A stretch of DNA of 64,000 bases, taken from positions 2,140,001 through 2,204,000 of the forward strand of contig NZ_CP116413.1 of assembly GCF_030064675.1 (NCBI RefSeq). The letters are read 5' to 3'. Both the position numbers and the translations under genes were made by a program. The notes under the pieces were generated by a model. That model saw nothing but the letters and a program-made list of their open reading frames with translations, ran no database searches and had not been told where the DNA came from. Below, in pieces: positions 16,221 through 23,986 of the stretch. Every line of letters begins with the position of its first letter. Positions within the stretch are counted from its first letter, which is position 1. The DNA is from Crossiella sp. CA-258035 (lineage in GTDB: Bacteria > Actinomycetota > Actinomycetes > Mycobacteriales > Pseudonocardiaceae).

Positions 16221-17480
16221 GTGCCCGGTCTCCTCGGCAAGCTGCTCACGCCACTGACGAGCAGGTCCACCCTGTTGCGGTGGATCTACCTCGTGCTGGG
16301 CGGGGCGCTGCTGACCCCCTACTTCATCGCGGGCACCGCGGTGGCCGAGCTGCTGCGCGGCGAGATCCCGCCGCTGCCGCTGCCCGAGGGCTGGACCCTG
16401 GGCGCGCTGGCCACCTTCTTCGCCCTGGGCACGCTGGTGCTGACCACGTTCATCCCGGCGCTGGGCGTGCTGGAGACCACCGCGGTGCGCACCCTGCTCG
16501 GCGTCCAGGTCACCGACCTGGCCGGCGGTCACCGGCCGGGCATCCGCTGGCGGGTGGCGGCCTGGCTGATCATCCACCTGATCACCGGGTTCCTGGTCAG
16601 CCTGCTCACGCTGATCATCCCGGTGTTCGTGGTCGGCGCGTTCACCCTGCCGTTCAGCCGGTACACCACGCTGTTCATCGCGCAGGCGTTCCCGATCACC
16701 GGCGGCCCCGACAAGTGGTGGGCGCCGCTGGCCGCGCTCGGCGTGGCCCTGGTCGCGGTGTACCTGGTGGCCGCGGTCGGCTGGCTGCTGGCCCGGCTGG
16801 CCGGGTTCTTCCTCGGCCCCACCCCGGCCGAGCGGCTGGCCGAGCTGGAGCGCAAGGCCGAGCAGCTGGCCCAGCGCAACCGGCTGGCCCGCGAGCTGCA
16901 CGACTCGGTGGGACACGCGCTCAGCGTGGTCACCATCCAGGCCGCGGCCGCCGGGCGGGTGCTGGACACCGACCGGGACTTCGCGCGGGCCGCCCTCGGC
17001 GCGATCGAGGAGGCCGCCCGCAGCGCGCTGGCCGACCTGGACCACGTGCTCGGCATCCTGCGCGAGGAGTCCCGCGGCACCGCCCCGCAACCCACCCTCG
17101 CCGACCTGGACGGCCTGCTGCGCACCACCAGGCTGGCCGGGGTGGAGATCACCGCCGAACTCGGCGCCGACCTGGACCGCGTGCCCAAGGCCGTGTCCAG
17201 GGAGGCGTACCGGATCGTCCAAGAAGGACTCACCAACGCGATGCGGCATGCCGGCAAGGTCCCGGTGACCCTGCGGCTGGCCGTGCGCGCGGACCACCTG
17301 GAGCTGGAGATGACCAACCCGTTGGGGGAGCGGCCTGCCGGTCGCGGACATGGCGGCGGGCGCGGCCTGCGCGGTATCGGGGAGCGGGTGACCGTGCTGC
17401 GCGGTCAGCTCACCGCAGGCGAGCACGAGGGCGGCTGGCGGGTCGCGGCCACCCTGCCGATGCGGGCGGCCACCTCATGA
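16221..17480 (+). CDS. Sensor histidine kinase (NarL/DesK class)
   Basis: The 419-residue kinase starts with a membrane sensor region of about four helices (residues about 20-200), related to the putative-sensor domain common in actinomycetes. A HisKA_3 dimerisation helix follows with the phospho-acceptor histidine in RLARELHDSVGHAL. The ATPase domain ends with the glycine-rich GRGLRGIGERV. It would autophosphorylate in response to an unknown membrane signal and pass phosphate to the next gene's product. Its stop overlaps the response-regulator start as ATGA. Confidence 0.87.
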   Translation: MPGLLGKLLTPLTSRSTLLRWIYLVLGGALLTPYFIAGTAVAELLRGEIPPLPLPEGWTLGALATFFALGTLVLTTFIPALGVLETTAVRTLLGVQVTDLAGGHRPGIRWRVAAWLIIHLITGFLVSLLTLIIPVFVVGAFTLPFSRYTTLFIAQAFPITGGPDKWWAPLAALGVALVAVYLVAAVGWLLARLAGFFLGPTPAERLAELERKAEQLAQRNRLARELHDSVGHALSVVTIQAAAAGRVLDTDRDFARAALGAIEEAARSALADLDHVLGILREESRGTAPQPTLADLDGLLRTTRLAGVEITAELGADLDRVPKAVSREAYRIVQEGLTNAMRHAGKVPVTLRLAVRADHLELEMTNPLGERPAGRGHGGGRGLRGIGERVTVLRGQLTAGEHEGGWRVAATLPMRAATS

Positions 17481-18124
17481 CCAGCGTGCTGCTCGTCGAC
17501 GACGAGGACCTGATCAGGGCCGGCCTGCGCGCGATCATCAACGCCGAACCCGACCTCACCGTGGTCGGCGAGGCCGCCGACGGCGCCGAGGTGCCCGGCC
17601 TGGTGCACCGGCTGCGGCCGGAGGTGGTGCTGATGGACGTGCGGATGCCCGCGGTGGACGGCATCCAGGCCACCCGGCACCTGTTGGACACGGTGGCCGA
17701 ACCGCCGAAGATCCTGGTGGTGACCACCTTCGAGAACGACGAGTACGTCTACGACGCGCTTCGGGTGGGCGCCAGCGGCTTCCTGCTCAAGCGGGCCCGG
17801 CCGGAGGAGATCGTGCACGCGATCCGCATCGTGGCCGGTGGCGACACGCTGCTGTTCCCCTCGGCGATCCGGTCGCTGGCCGCCGAGCACCACAGCAAAC
17901 GGGCCGCGGACACCCTGGCCAGGGCGCAGCTCACCGAACGCGAGGAGGCGGTGCTGCGGCTGATGGCCACCGGGCTGTCCAACGCCGAGATCGCGGAGAA
18001 GCTGTTCGTGGGCTTGCAGACGGTGAAGACGCACGTGGGCAACGTGCTGGCGAAGCTGCAGGCCAGGGACCGCACGCAGGCGGTCATCGCGGCCTATGAG
18101 TCCGGCTTCATCACGCCGCGATAA
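17477..18124 (+). CDS. LuxR/NarL-family response regulator
   Basis: The ATG at 17477 overlaps the kinase stop and gives 215 residues. The receiver domain (about 1-120) has the acidic pair in LLVDDEDLI and the phospho-acceptor aspartate in VVLMDVRMPAVDG. The C-terminal LuxR-type helix-turn-helix begins LTEREEAVLRLMATGLSNAEIA. Target genes are not evident; the divergent small membrane protein and the downstream SGNH hydrolase are the nearest candidates. Confidence 0.89.
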   Translation: MTSVLLVDDEDLIRAGLRAIINAEPDLTVVGEAADGAEVPGLVHRLRPEVVLMDVRMPAVDGIQATRHLLDTVAEPPKILVVTTFENDEYVYDALRVGASGFLLKRARPEEIVHAIRIVAGGDTLLFPSAIRSLAAEHHSKRAADTLARAQLTEREEAVLRLMATGLSNAEIAEKLFVGLQTVKTHVGNVLAKLQARDRTQAVIAAYESGFITPR

Positions 18125-18137
18125 CGTGGAGGACGTG

Positions 18138-18890
18138 GTGTGGCACAGGTTCGTCGCCGTGGGCGACAGCGTGACCGAGGGGCTCGGGGATCCGGACGCC
18201 CACGGCGGTTTCCGGGGCTGGGCGGACCGGCTCGCCGAGGCGATCGCGGACCGGCAAGGGAGTGTGCGGTACGCGAACCTCGCGGTGCGCGGGCTGACCA
18301 CCCGGCGCGTGCTGGAGACCCAGCTGGCCCCGGCCCAGGAACTGGCCCCGGACCTGGTGACCGCGGTGGTCGGCATGAACGACGTGATCCGGCCCAGCCT
18401 CAACCCGCTGGAGCTGGCCGCGGACCTGGACGCCCTCTTCGGCGGCCTGCGCGCCACCGGCGCCACCGTGCTGACCGCGACCATCCCCGCGCCCGGCCTG
18501 TTCGCCCCGTTGCCGCCTGCCCTGCGCGGCCGGATGGACCGCCGGATCACCCGGATGAACGCGGTGATCACCGCCGCCGCCCGCAGGCACGGGTTGCTGT
18601 GCATGGACCTGGCGGCGCTGACCCCGTCCGGTATGGCCGCCTGGGCGGAGGACCGGCTGCATCCTGGACCTGCCGCGCACCAGGCGATGGCCGCGGCGGG
18701 TCTGGCGGTGCTGGACGGAGTGGCGCCCGCGCTGGAGGTCAACGTGGCCGAGCCGGTGGACGCGGACCACCTGCGGTGGCTGCGCACGTTCCTGTGGCCG
18801 TGGCTGGTGCGCCGGTTGCGCGGGCAGAGCAGCGGCGACGGCCGGGTGGCGAAGCTCCCCGCCTACCGCGCCCTGCCCGCGACCAGCTGA
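18138..18890 (+). CDS. SGNH/GDSL hydrolase
   Basis: The GTG at 18138 sits four bases after GGAGGA and gives 250 residues beginning just before the block I motif AVGDSVTEG, where the serine is the nucleophile. The block III asparagine is in GMNDVI and the catalytic Asp/His pair is in EDRLHPGP. No signal peptide is present, so it should act in the cytoplasm as an esterase or lipase-like enzyme. It follows the response regulator by 13 bases and may be part of that operon. Confidence 0.84.
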   Translation: MWHRFVAVGDSVTEGLGDPDAHGGFRGWADRLAEAIADRQGSVRYANLAVRGLTTRRVLETQLAPAQELAPDLVTAVVGMNDVIRPSLNPLELAADLDALFGGLRATGATVLTATIPAPGLFAPLPPALRGRMDRRITRMNAVITAAARRHGLLCMDLAALTPSGMAAWAEDRLHPGPAAHQAMAAAGLAVLDGVAPALEVNVAEPVDADHLRWLRTFLWPWLVRRLRGQSSGDGRVAKLPAYRALPATS

Positions 18891-18891
18891 C

Positions 18892-19302
18892 TCAGTCCCA
18901 CCCGTAGTCGTACTCGTCCACGTCCAGCTCGGCCCCGGTGGCGACCAGGAACTCGAGCACCGGCAGGTCGAGGTGCCAGCCCAGCGGGGTGTGCCGGTCC
19001 TCGTCGTCGCGGAAGTAGCGCACGACCTGCATGACCGGGACGACGTTGCCCTCGGCGACCAGCGCGATCAGCGGTTCCCGTACCGGACGCAGTCGGTCGA
19101 CGATGTGCTCCAGCTGTTCGTCGACCGACTCGTCGCTCCGGCGCACGATCTCCCACGAGTGGCAGCGCGGCCGCACGCGCTCAGGATCCCGGCTGCCCAT
19201 CACCATGACCTCGTCCGGCGGCATCCGCAGCCGGTCGGCGATCTGCGCGGCGGAGAGCTTGGTGCTCTTGAGCGCGAAGTAGCTGTACTGCCAGGTCGAC
19301 AC
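18892..19302 (-). CDS. DUF4279 domain-containing protein
   Basis: The 136-residue protein begins with STWQYSYFALKSTKLSAAQIADRLRMPPDEV and contains CHSWEIVRRSD and GWHLDLPVLEFLVATGAELDVDEYDYG. This is the pattern of the DUF4279 family, small proteins often considered toxin-neutralising or immunity-like but not characterised. The GTG at 19302 lies two bases after the RtcB stop, so the two are cotranscribed and probably coupled. I saw no toxin gene nearby; a role alongside RNA repair is possible but unproven. Confidence 0.68.
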   Translation of the reverse strand: MSTWQYSYFALKSTKLSAAQIADRLRMPPDEVMVMGSRDPERVRPRCHSWEIVRRSDESVDEQLEHIVDRLRPVREPLIALVAEGNVVPVMQVVRYFRDDEDRHTPLGWHLDLPVLEFLVATGAELDVDEYDYGWD

Positions 19303-19304
19303 GC

Positions 19305-20498
19305 TCAGCCCTTGACGCAGACGACCTGGCGGAGCTTGGCCACCACTTCCACCAGGTCGGCCTGGTTGGCGATGACCTGGTCGATGTCCTTGTACGCGGC
19401 CGGGATCTCGTCCACCACCCCGGTGTCCTTGCGGCACTCCACGCCCGCGGTCTGCGCCGCCAGGTCCTCGGCGGTGAACCGCTTGCGCGCCTGGTTCCTG
19501 GACATCCGCCTGCCCGCGCCGTGGCTGGCCGAGCAGAAGGAGTCCGGGTTGCCTAGGCCGCGGACGATGTAGGAGCCGGTGCCCATCGAGCCGGGGATGA
19601 TGCCCAGGTCGCCCTGGCCGGCGCGGATCGCGCCCTTGCGGGTGACCAGCAGCTCCTCGCCGAAGTGGGTCTCCTCGGCGACGTAGTTGTGGTGGCAGGA
19701 GATCGGCTCCTCGAACCGCGCCTGGGGGAACTGCTTGCGCAGCACCTCGCAGGCCAGCCGCATCATCACCGACCGGTTCCGGCGCGCGTAGTCCTGCGCC
19801 CAGTACAGGTCGTGCCGGTAGGCGGCCATCTGCGGGGTCTGCGCGATGAACACGGCCAGGTCGGGGTCGGGCAGCGCGGCGTTGTGCGCCAGGCCGCGGG
19901 CGACCTCGATGTGGTGCTGCGCCAACAGGTTCCCGATGCCCCGGGAGCCGGAGTGCAGCATCAGCCAGACCTGGTCGTCCTCGTCCAGGCAGACCTCCAG
20001 GAAGTGGTTGCCGCCGCCGAGGGTGCCCATCTGCAGCAGGGCGCGCCGGGTCTCGGCCTTCACCGCCGTGCTGAGGTCGTCGAAGCTCGCCCAGAACCGG
20101 TCCCAGTCCTTGGCGTCCTTGTCCCCGAAGGCGACATCCTTGTGCATGCCGAAGCCGACCGGCACCGCCTTCTCGATCCCGGACCGCAGGCGGCGCAGGT
20201 CATCCGGCAAGTCGTTGGCGCGCAAGGAGGTGCGGACCGCGGTCATGCCGCAGCCGATGTCCACGCCGACCGCGGCCGGGGACACCGCGCCCTGCATCGC
20301 GATCACCGAGCCGACCGTGGCGCCCTTGCCGTAGTGGACGTCGGGCATCACGGCGACGTGCTTGTACACCCAGGGCAGCGCGGCGATGTTGTGCAGCTGA
20401 CGCATTGCCTGGTCCTCGACCTCGGCGGCCTTGGTCCACATCCGGATGTCGACGTGTGCGCCAGGGATCACGTCTCCCTGGAACGACTTCTGTGCCAT
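19305..20498 (-). CDS. rtcB: RtcB family 3'-phosphate/5'-OH RNA ligase
   Basis: The 397-residue protein carries the RtcB landmarks: DVHYGKGATVGSVIA, the metal-site cysteine in VGVDIGCGMTAVR, GGGNHFLEV, HSGSRGIGN, and the guanylylated histidine in ASHGAGRRMSRNQA. RtcB joins RNA 2',3'-cyclic-phosphate ends to 5'-hydroxyl ends using GTP and manganese, repairing RNAs cut by toxins or stress nucleases. Length fits the shorter bacterial type. No archease gene is adjacent; a DUF4279 gene follows instead. Confidence 0.9.
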   Translation of the reverse strand: MAQKSFQGDVIPGAHVDIRMWTKAAEVEDQAMRQLHNIAALPWVYKHVAVMPDVHYGKGATVGSVIAMQGAVSPAAVGVDIGCGMTAVRTSLRANDLPDDLRRLRSGIEKAVPVGFGMHKDVAFGDKDAKDWDRFWASFDDLSTAVKAETRRALLQMGTLGGGNHFLEVCLDEDDQVWLMLHSGSRGIGNLLAQHHIEVARGLAHNAALPDPDLAVFIAQTPQMAAYRHDLYWAQDYARRNRSVMMRLACEVLRKQFPQARFEEPISCHHNYVAEETHFGEELLVTRKGAIRAGQGDLGIIPGSMGTGSYIVRGLGNPDSFCSASHGAGRRMSRNQARKRFTAEDLAAQTAGVECRKDTGVVDEIPAAYKDIDQVIANQADLVEVVAKLRQVVCVKG

Positions 20499-20547
20499 GC
20501 GTTAGAGGCTAGGGGCGGTCGCGGGAATCCGCTCGTGAATAAGTGAA

Positions 20548-20592
20548 AGGCCCGGTTCGCGCGGGGTCGGGGTCACCGCGCGAACCGGGCCT
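20548..20592 (-). terminator. Strong inverted repeat downstream of the semialdehyde dehydrogenase gene
   Basis: AGGCCCGGTTCGCGCGG (20548-20564) and its exact complement (20576-20592) form a perfect 17-bp stem with an 11-base loop. It lies 12 bases past the stop of the minus-strand dehydrogenase gene, and on that strand it is followed by a partly T-rich stretch (TTTCACTTATT). It therefore probably ends the uronate transcript before rtcB. Confidence 0.75.
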
Positions 20593-20603
20593 GGCTCAGA
20601 GCC

Positions 20604-22118
20604 TCAGTCGGTGCCGAGCACGCCGTCCCGGCGGCGCGGGATGCCCAGCGGGTTGGCGTCCTGGAGCTCCTGCGGCAGCAGCGCGTCCGGCCAGGACTGG
20701 AAGGTCACCGGCGCGATCCAGCGGCGGATCGCGGTGGCGCCCACCGAGGTGTGCAGCGCGGAGGTGGTGGCAGGCCACGGACCGCCGTGGTGCTGGGCCC
20801 AGCTCACCGCGACGCCGGTCGGCCAGGCGTTGAACACCAGCCGGCCCGCGATGCGGCGCAGCACGGCGGACAGCTCGCCTGCCGCCTCGTGGTCGCCCTC
20901 CGCCGCGTGCACGGTCGCGGTCAGCGTGCCCGCCAGCTTGGCCAGCACCGGAACCAGCTCGGCCGGGTCGGTGTAGGTGACCACGATGCCGGCCGGGCCG
21001 AAGCACTCCTCGCCCAGCTTCTCCTGGTTGGCGGCGAAGTTCGCCACCGTGGTGCGGTACAGCCTCGGCGCGACCGTCCAGCCGCCCTCGGGCGCCTCGC
21101 CGACCGCGACCAGCTCGACCTCCTCCGCCGAGGACAGGCCGTCCACAATGGACTCATACGAGTCGCGCATGCGGGCGGTCAGCATCGCGCCGCCGCCGGT
21201 CCCGCCGATCGCCTTGCCGAGAGCGTCCACAATGGACTCCGGCGCGAACACCAGGCCCGGGTTGGTGCAGAACTGGCCGACGCCCATGGTGAGCGAGGCG
21301 GCGAAGCCGGTGGCCAGTTCCTCGGTCTGCTCGGCGGCCGCGCCGGGCAGGATCACCGTCGGGTTGACGCTGCCCAGCTCGCCGTAGAACGGGATCGGGT
21401 CCGGCCTGCCGACCGCGAGGTCGAACAGCGCCCGCCCGCCACCGGTGGACCCGGTGAAGCCGACCGCCTTGATCTCCGGGTGCTTGACCAGCAGCGAACC
21501 GGCTGGCGTGCTGTAGACGATGTTGAACACCCCGGCGGGCAGCCCGGCCGCGGCGATCGTCTCGATCAGCACCTCGGCGGTGGCCACCGAGGTGTTGGGG
21601 TGCGCGGAGTGCGCCTTCACCAGCACCGGGCAGCCCGCGGCCAGCGCGGAGGCGGTGTCGCCACCGGCCACCGAGAAGGCGAACGGGAAGTTGCTGGCGG
21701 AGAACACCGCGACCGGGCCCAGCGGTTGCAGCATCCGGCGCAGGTTGGGCCGCGGCGGGATGATGTCCGGGTTGGGCGAGTCGATGGTGGCCTCGGTGTA
21801 GCTGCCCTCGCGCAGCACCTCGCCGAAGAGGCGGAGCTGGTTGGTGGTGCGCTTGAGCTCCACAGTCAGCCGGGGCACGCCGAGCGCGGTCTCGGTGTCC
21901 GCGATCTCGATCAGCCGCTCACTGCGCGCGTCCAGCGCGTCCGCGATCTGCTCCAGCACCTCGGCGCGGCGCTGACCGGAGAGCCCGGCGAAGACCGGGA
22001 ACGCCTCGGCCGCGGCCTTGGCCAGCCGGTCGACCTCGGCCTCCGGGGTGGCCGGGACCGGCTCGCCGTAGGTGGCCCCGGTCCTCGGGTTGTAGCCCTG
22101 CACGCCCTGGACGGTCAC
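20604..22118 (-). CDS. 2-oxoglutarate semialdehyde (2,5-dioxovalerate) dehydrogenase
   Basis: From the GTG at 22118 (overlapping the previous stop as GTGA) the protein has 504 residues and a complete ALDH fold: NFPFAFSVAGGDTASALAAGCPVLVKAH, FTGSTGGGR, the general-base glutamate in PFYGELGSVNP and the nucleophile in GVGQFCTNPG. These motifs fit the 2-oxoglutarate semialdehyde dehydrogenase group that ends aldarate breakdown, producing 2-oxoglutarate with NAD(P)+. The neighbouring uronate dehydrogenase, aldarate dehydratase and KDG dehydratase supply exactly its substrate. Confidence 0.86.
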   Translation of the reverse strand: MTVQGVQGYNPRTGATYGEPVPATPEAEVDRLAKAAAEAFPVFAGLSGQRRAEVLEQIADALDARSERLIEIADTETALGVPRLTVELKRTTNQLRLFGEVLREGSYTEATIDSPNPDIIPPRPNLRRMLQPLGPVAVFSASNFPFAFSVAGGDTASALAAGCPVLVKAHSAHPNTSVATAEVLIETIAAAGLPAGVFNIVYSTPAGSLLVKHPEIKAVGFTGSTGGGRALFDLAVGRPDPIPFYGELGSVNPTVILPGAAAEQTEELATGFAASLTMGVGQFCTNPGLVFAPESIVDALGKAIGGTGGGAMLTARMRDSYESIVDGLSSAEEVELVAVGEAPEGGWTVAPRLYRTTVANFAANQEKLGEECFGPAGIVVTYTDPAELVPVLAKLAGTLTATVHAAEGDHEAAGELSAVLRRIAGRLVFNAWPTGVAVSWAQHHGGPWPATTSALHTSVGATAIRRWIAPVTFQSWPDALLPQELQDANPLGIPRRRDGVLGTD

Positions 22119-22939
22119 CGTCCGGCCTCCTTCTTCGCGGTGTCGTAGTCGGCGGAGCACCAGATGCCGCCGACCAGGTGGTGCGGCGGTGCGGTCACAT
22201 CCGGCTCGCCGTGCTCGGCGATCAGCTCCGCCGCGTAGGTCTCCGAGTCGTCCTGGGAGACGTAGCCGATTGCCTTGGCCTCCGCCAGGGAGAACCAGCG
22301 GCGGGTGTTGTCCGAGACGCCCCACAGCACCCGGAAGCCGGGGTCCGGAGTGGACAGACACGCCTCGAGGAGCCTTGCCCCGTCGGCGGGGGAGAGCCAG
22401 GTGGAGAGCATGCGCAGGTCCTTCGGCCGCTCGAAGCAGGAGCCGATGCGCACGCACAGCACGTCGATGCCGTAGCGGTCGGCGTAGTGGCTGGCGATCG
22501 CCTCACCGGCCACCTTGCTCACGCCGTAGTTGGTGTCCGGGCGCGGGAACGCGTCCCCGGCCACCTCGCCGTCGGCGCGCGGCGCGAAGCCGACCGCGTG
22601 GTTGGAGCTGGCGAAGACCACCCTCGGCACGCCCTGCCGCCTGGCCGCCTCGAACACCGTGTAGGTGCCGTTGATGTTGACGTCCAGGATGTCCGCCCAC
22701 GGCCGCTCCAGGCTGTGCCCGCCGAGGTGGATCACCGCGGACACCCCGGCGCAGGCCGCCTCCATCGCCGCCAGGTCGGTCACCGAGCCCGTCACCAGCT
22801 CGACCGCCTCGCCATCGCCCGCTGGTGGCTGCTCGGCGATGTCCAGCAAGCGCAGGATGCGGCCTTCGCGGGCCAGGCGTGGCCGCATCAGCGTGCCAAC
22901 GCCACCGGCCGCGCCGGTGATCAGAATGCGTTCGGTCAC
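22115..22939 (-). CDS. udh: Uronate dehydrogenase
   Basis: This 274-residue short-chain (extended-type) dehydrogenase has TGAAGGVG at 8-15, catalytic Ser111/112 in FASSNH, and Tyr138/Lys142 in TNYGVSK. IHLGGHSLE and SADYDTAKKE are characteristic of uronate dehydrogenases, which oxidise D-glucuronate or D-galacturonate with NAD+ to the aldarolactone. It is first in a two-gene minus-strand operon with the semialdehyde dehydrogenase. No aldarolactone isomerase or lactonase gene is visible nearby, so lactone opening is spontaneous or encoded elsewhere. Confidence 0.86.
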   Translation of the reverse strand: MTERILITGAAGGVGTLMRPRLAREGRILRLLDIAEQPPAGDGEAVELVTGSVTDLAAMEAACAGVSAVIHLGGHSLERPWADILDVNINGTYTVFEAARRQGVPRVVFASSNHAVGFAPRADGEVAGDAFPRPDTNYGVSKVAGEAIASHYADRYGIDVLCVRIGSCFERPKDLRMLSTWLSPADGARLLEACLSTPDPGFRVLWGVSDNTRRWFSLAEAKAIGYVSQDDSETYAAELIAEHGEPDVTAPPHHLVGGIWCSADYDTAKKEAGR

Positions 22940-22968
22940 TCCGAAGCCCTTCGTACGTCCTGAAATTG

Positions 22969-22987
22969 ACTGTCCTGAGTGGACTGT
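22969..22987. promoter_or_regulatory. Dyad between udh and the IclR gene, candidate IclR operator
   Basis: ACTGTCCTGAGTGGACTGT is a 19-base imperfect palindrome with GTCC and GGAC arms, located upstream of udh. A related sequence, CTGTCCAGTGGGCAG, occurs at 23933-23947 in front of the transporter operon. The shared arms suggest that the same regulator may bind at both transcription units of the uronate locus. This rests on symmetry and position only. Confidence 0.35.
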
Positions 22988-23003
22988 GCGCCGGTGGCCG
23001 GGC

Positions 23004-23810
23004 TCACAGCGGGGTGAGGCCGGGCTGGCGGAGCAGCTCGGTGAGCGTGCGGGCCGCGCCGAGCAGCGCGTCCACGATCTGCTTCTCGTGCTCGGGGGTG
23101 AGCCGGGCGACCGGCACCGAGCAGCTCATCGCGTCGGTGACCGGGTTGCGGTAGGGCAGCGCGACCGCGAAACAGCCCAGGCCGGGGGTGTTCTCCTCGC
23201 GCTCGTAGGAGTAGCCGACCCGCCGGAAGTCCTCCAGCTGGGCCAGCAGCGCGTCCCGGTCGGTGATGGTGTTCGCGGTCAGCGGCGTGATCGCCTCCGG
23301 CACCAGCACCGCGGCGTCGGCGGCCGGGCGGGCCGAGAGCAGCGCCTTGCCCAGCGCGGTGCTGTGCGCGGGCAGGCGGCGGCCGACGCGGGAGACCACG
23401 CGCAGGTGGTGCTCGGACTCGCGGCTGGCCAGGTACACCACGTCATCGCCTTCGAGCCGGGCGAGGTGGACGGTCTCGTTGATCTCCTGCCGGACCTGCT
23501 CCATCACCCGGATCGCGGTGCGCACCACGGGATCGTGGTCCAGGTAGGAGGTGCCGACCAGCAGCGCGCGCACGCCGATGCCGTAGGTGCCCCGGTCCGG
23601 TTCGACCTCGACCCAGCCGCGGTTGACCAGCGTCTGCAGCAGCATGTACAGGCTGGACTTCGGGTAGTTCAGCTCCCGGTGCAGCTCGGTGAGCGTGAGC
23701 CTGCGGTCGAAGGAGGCCAGGACCTCCAGCAGCTCCACCGTGCGGTCGGCGGACTTGACCGCCGCCGGGCGGGTGGGGGCGACCGCGGCGTCCTTGACGG
23801 CTTCCGTCAT
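23004..23810 (-). CDS. IclR family regulator of the uronate/aldarate locus
   Basis: The 268-residue protein has the IclR winged helix (VELLEVLASFDRRLTLTELHRELNYPKSSLYMLLQTLVNRGW, about residues 24-66) and a GAF-like effector domain (HSTALGKALLSARP, CFAVALPYRNPVTDAMSCSVPVAR). I chose the ATG at 23810 because GGAGG precedes it at good distance; an upstream TTG is less convincing. It sits between the catabolic pair udh/dehydrogenase and the divergent transporter-dehydratase operon, the usual position for a local repressor responding to an aldarate or KDG-like ligand. Confidence 0.83.
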   Translation of the reverse strand: MTEAVKDAAVAPTRPAAVKSADRTVELLEVLASFDRRLTLTELHRELNYPKSSLYMLLQTLVNRGWVEVEPDRGTYGIGVRALLVGTSYLDHDPVVRTAIRVMEQVRQEINETVHLARLEGDDVVYLASRESEHHLRVVSRVGRRLPAHSTALGKALLSARPAADAAVLVPEAITPLTANTITDRDALLAQLEDFRRVGYSYEREENTPGLGCFAVALPYRNPVTDAMSCSVPVARLTPEHEKQIVDALLGAARTLTELLRQPGLTPL

Positions 23811-23852
23811 CTCGGCCTCCAGGTCCAATCGGGGTTCTCCCGTGCCGCCCTC

Positions 23853-23881
23853 TTGACAGGCGCACGGCTTGATTTTTACAG
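23853..23881 (+). promoter_or_regulatory. Promoter of the uronate transporter-dehydratase operon
   Basis: TTGACA (23853-23858) is followed after 17 bases by TTACAG (23876-23881) on the plus strand, in an unusually AT-rich stretch, about 105 bases before the ABC transporter start. This is a good sigma-70-type promoter for the operon extending to 30581. The hexamers are surrounded by CTTGAT...ATCAAG inverted arms (23868-23892). Confidence 0.5.
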
Positions 23882-23909
23882 TCCGGCATCAAGGTTCACA
23901 AGTACGACT

Positions 23910-23925
23910 CAGATTCACATATCTG
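23910..23925 (+). promoter_or_regulatory. Palindrome CAGAT-N6-ATCTG downstream of the operon promoter
   Basis: CAGATTCACATATCTG is a 16-base inverted repeat, also readable as TTCA-N6-TGAA, located just after the promoter. Its location suits a roadblock operator for the IclR protein. A second element, CTGTCCAGTGGGCAG, lies at 23933-23947 and resembles the dyad in front of udh. Confidence 0.35.
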
Positions 23926-23986
23926 AACGGATCTGTCCAGTGGGCAGTTCGGGTGAACCCACCGCCGAAGTCGAATGGAGCCGGGC

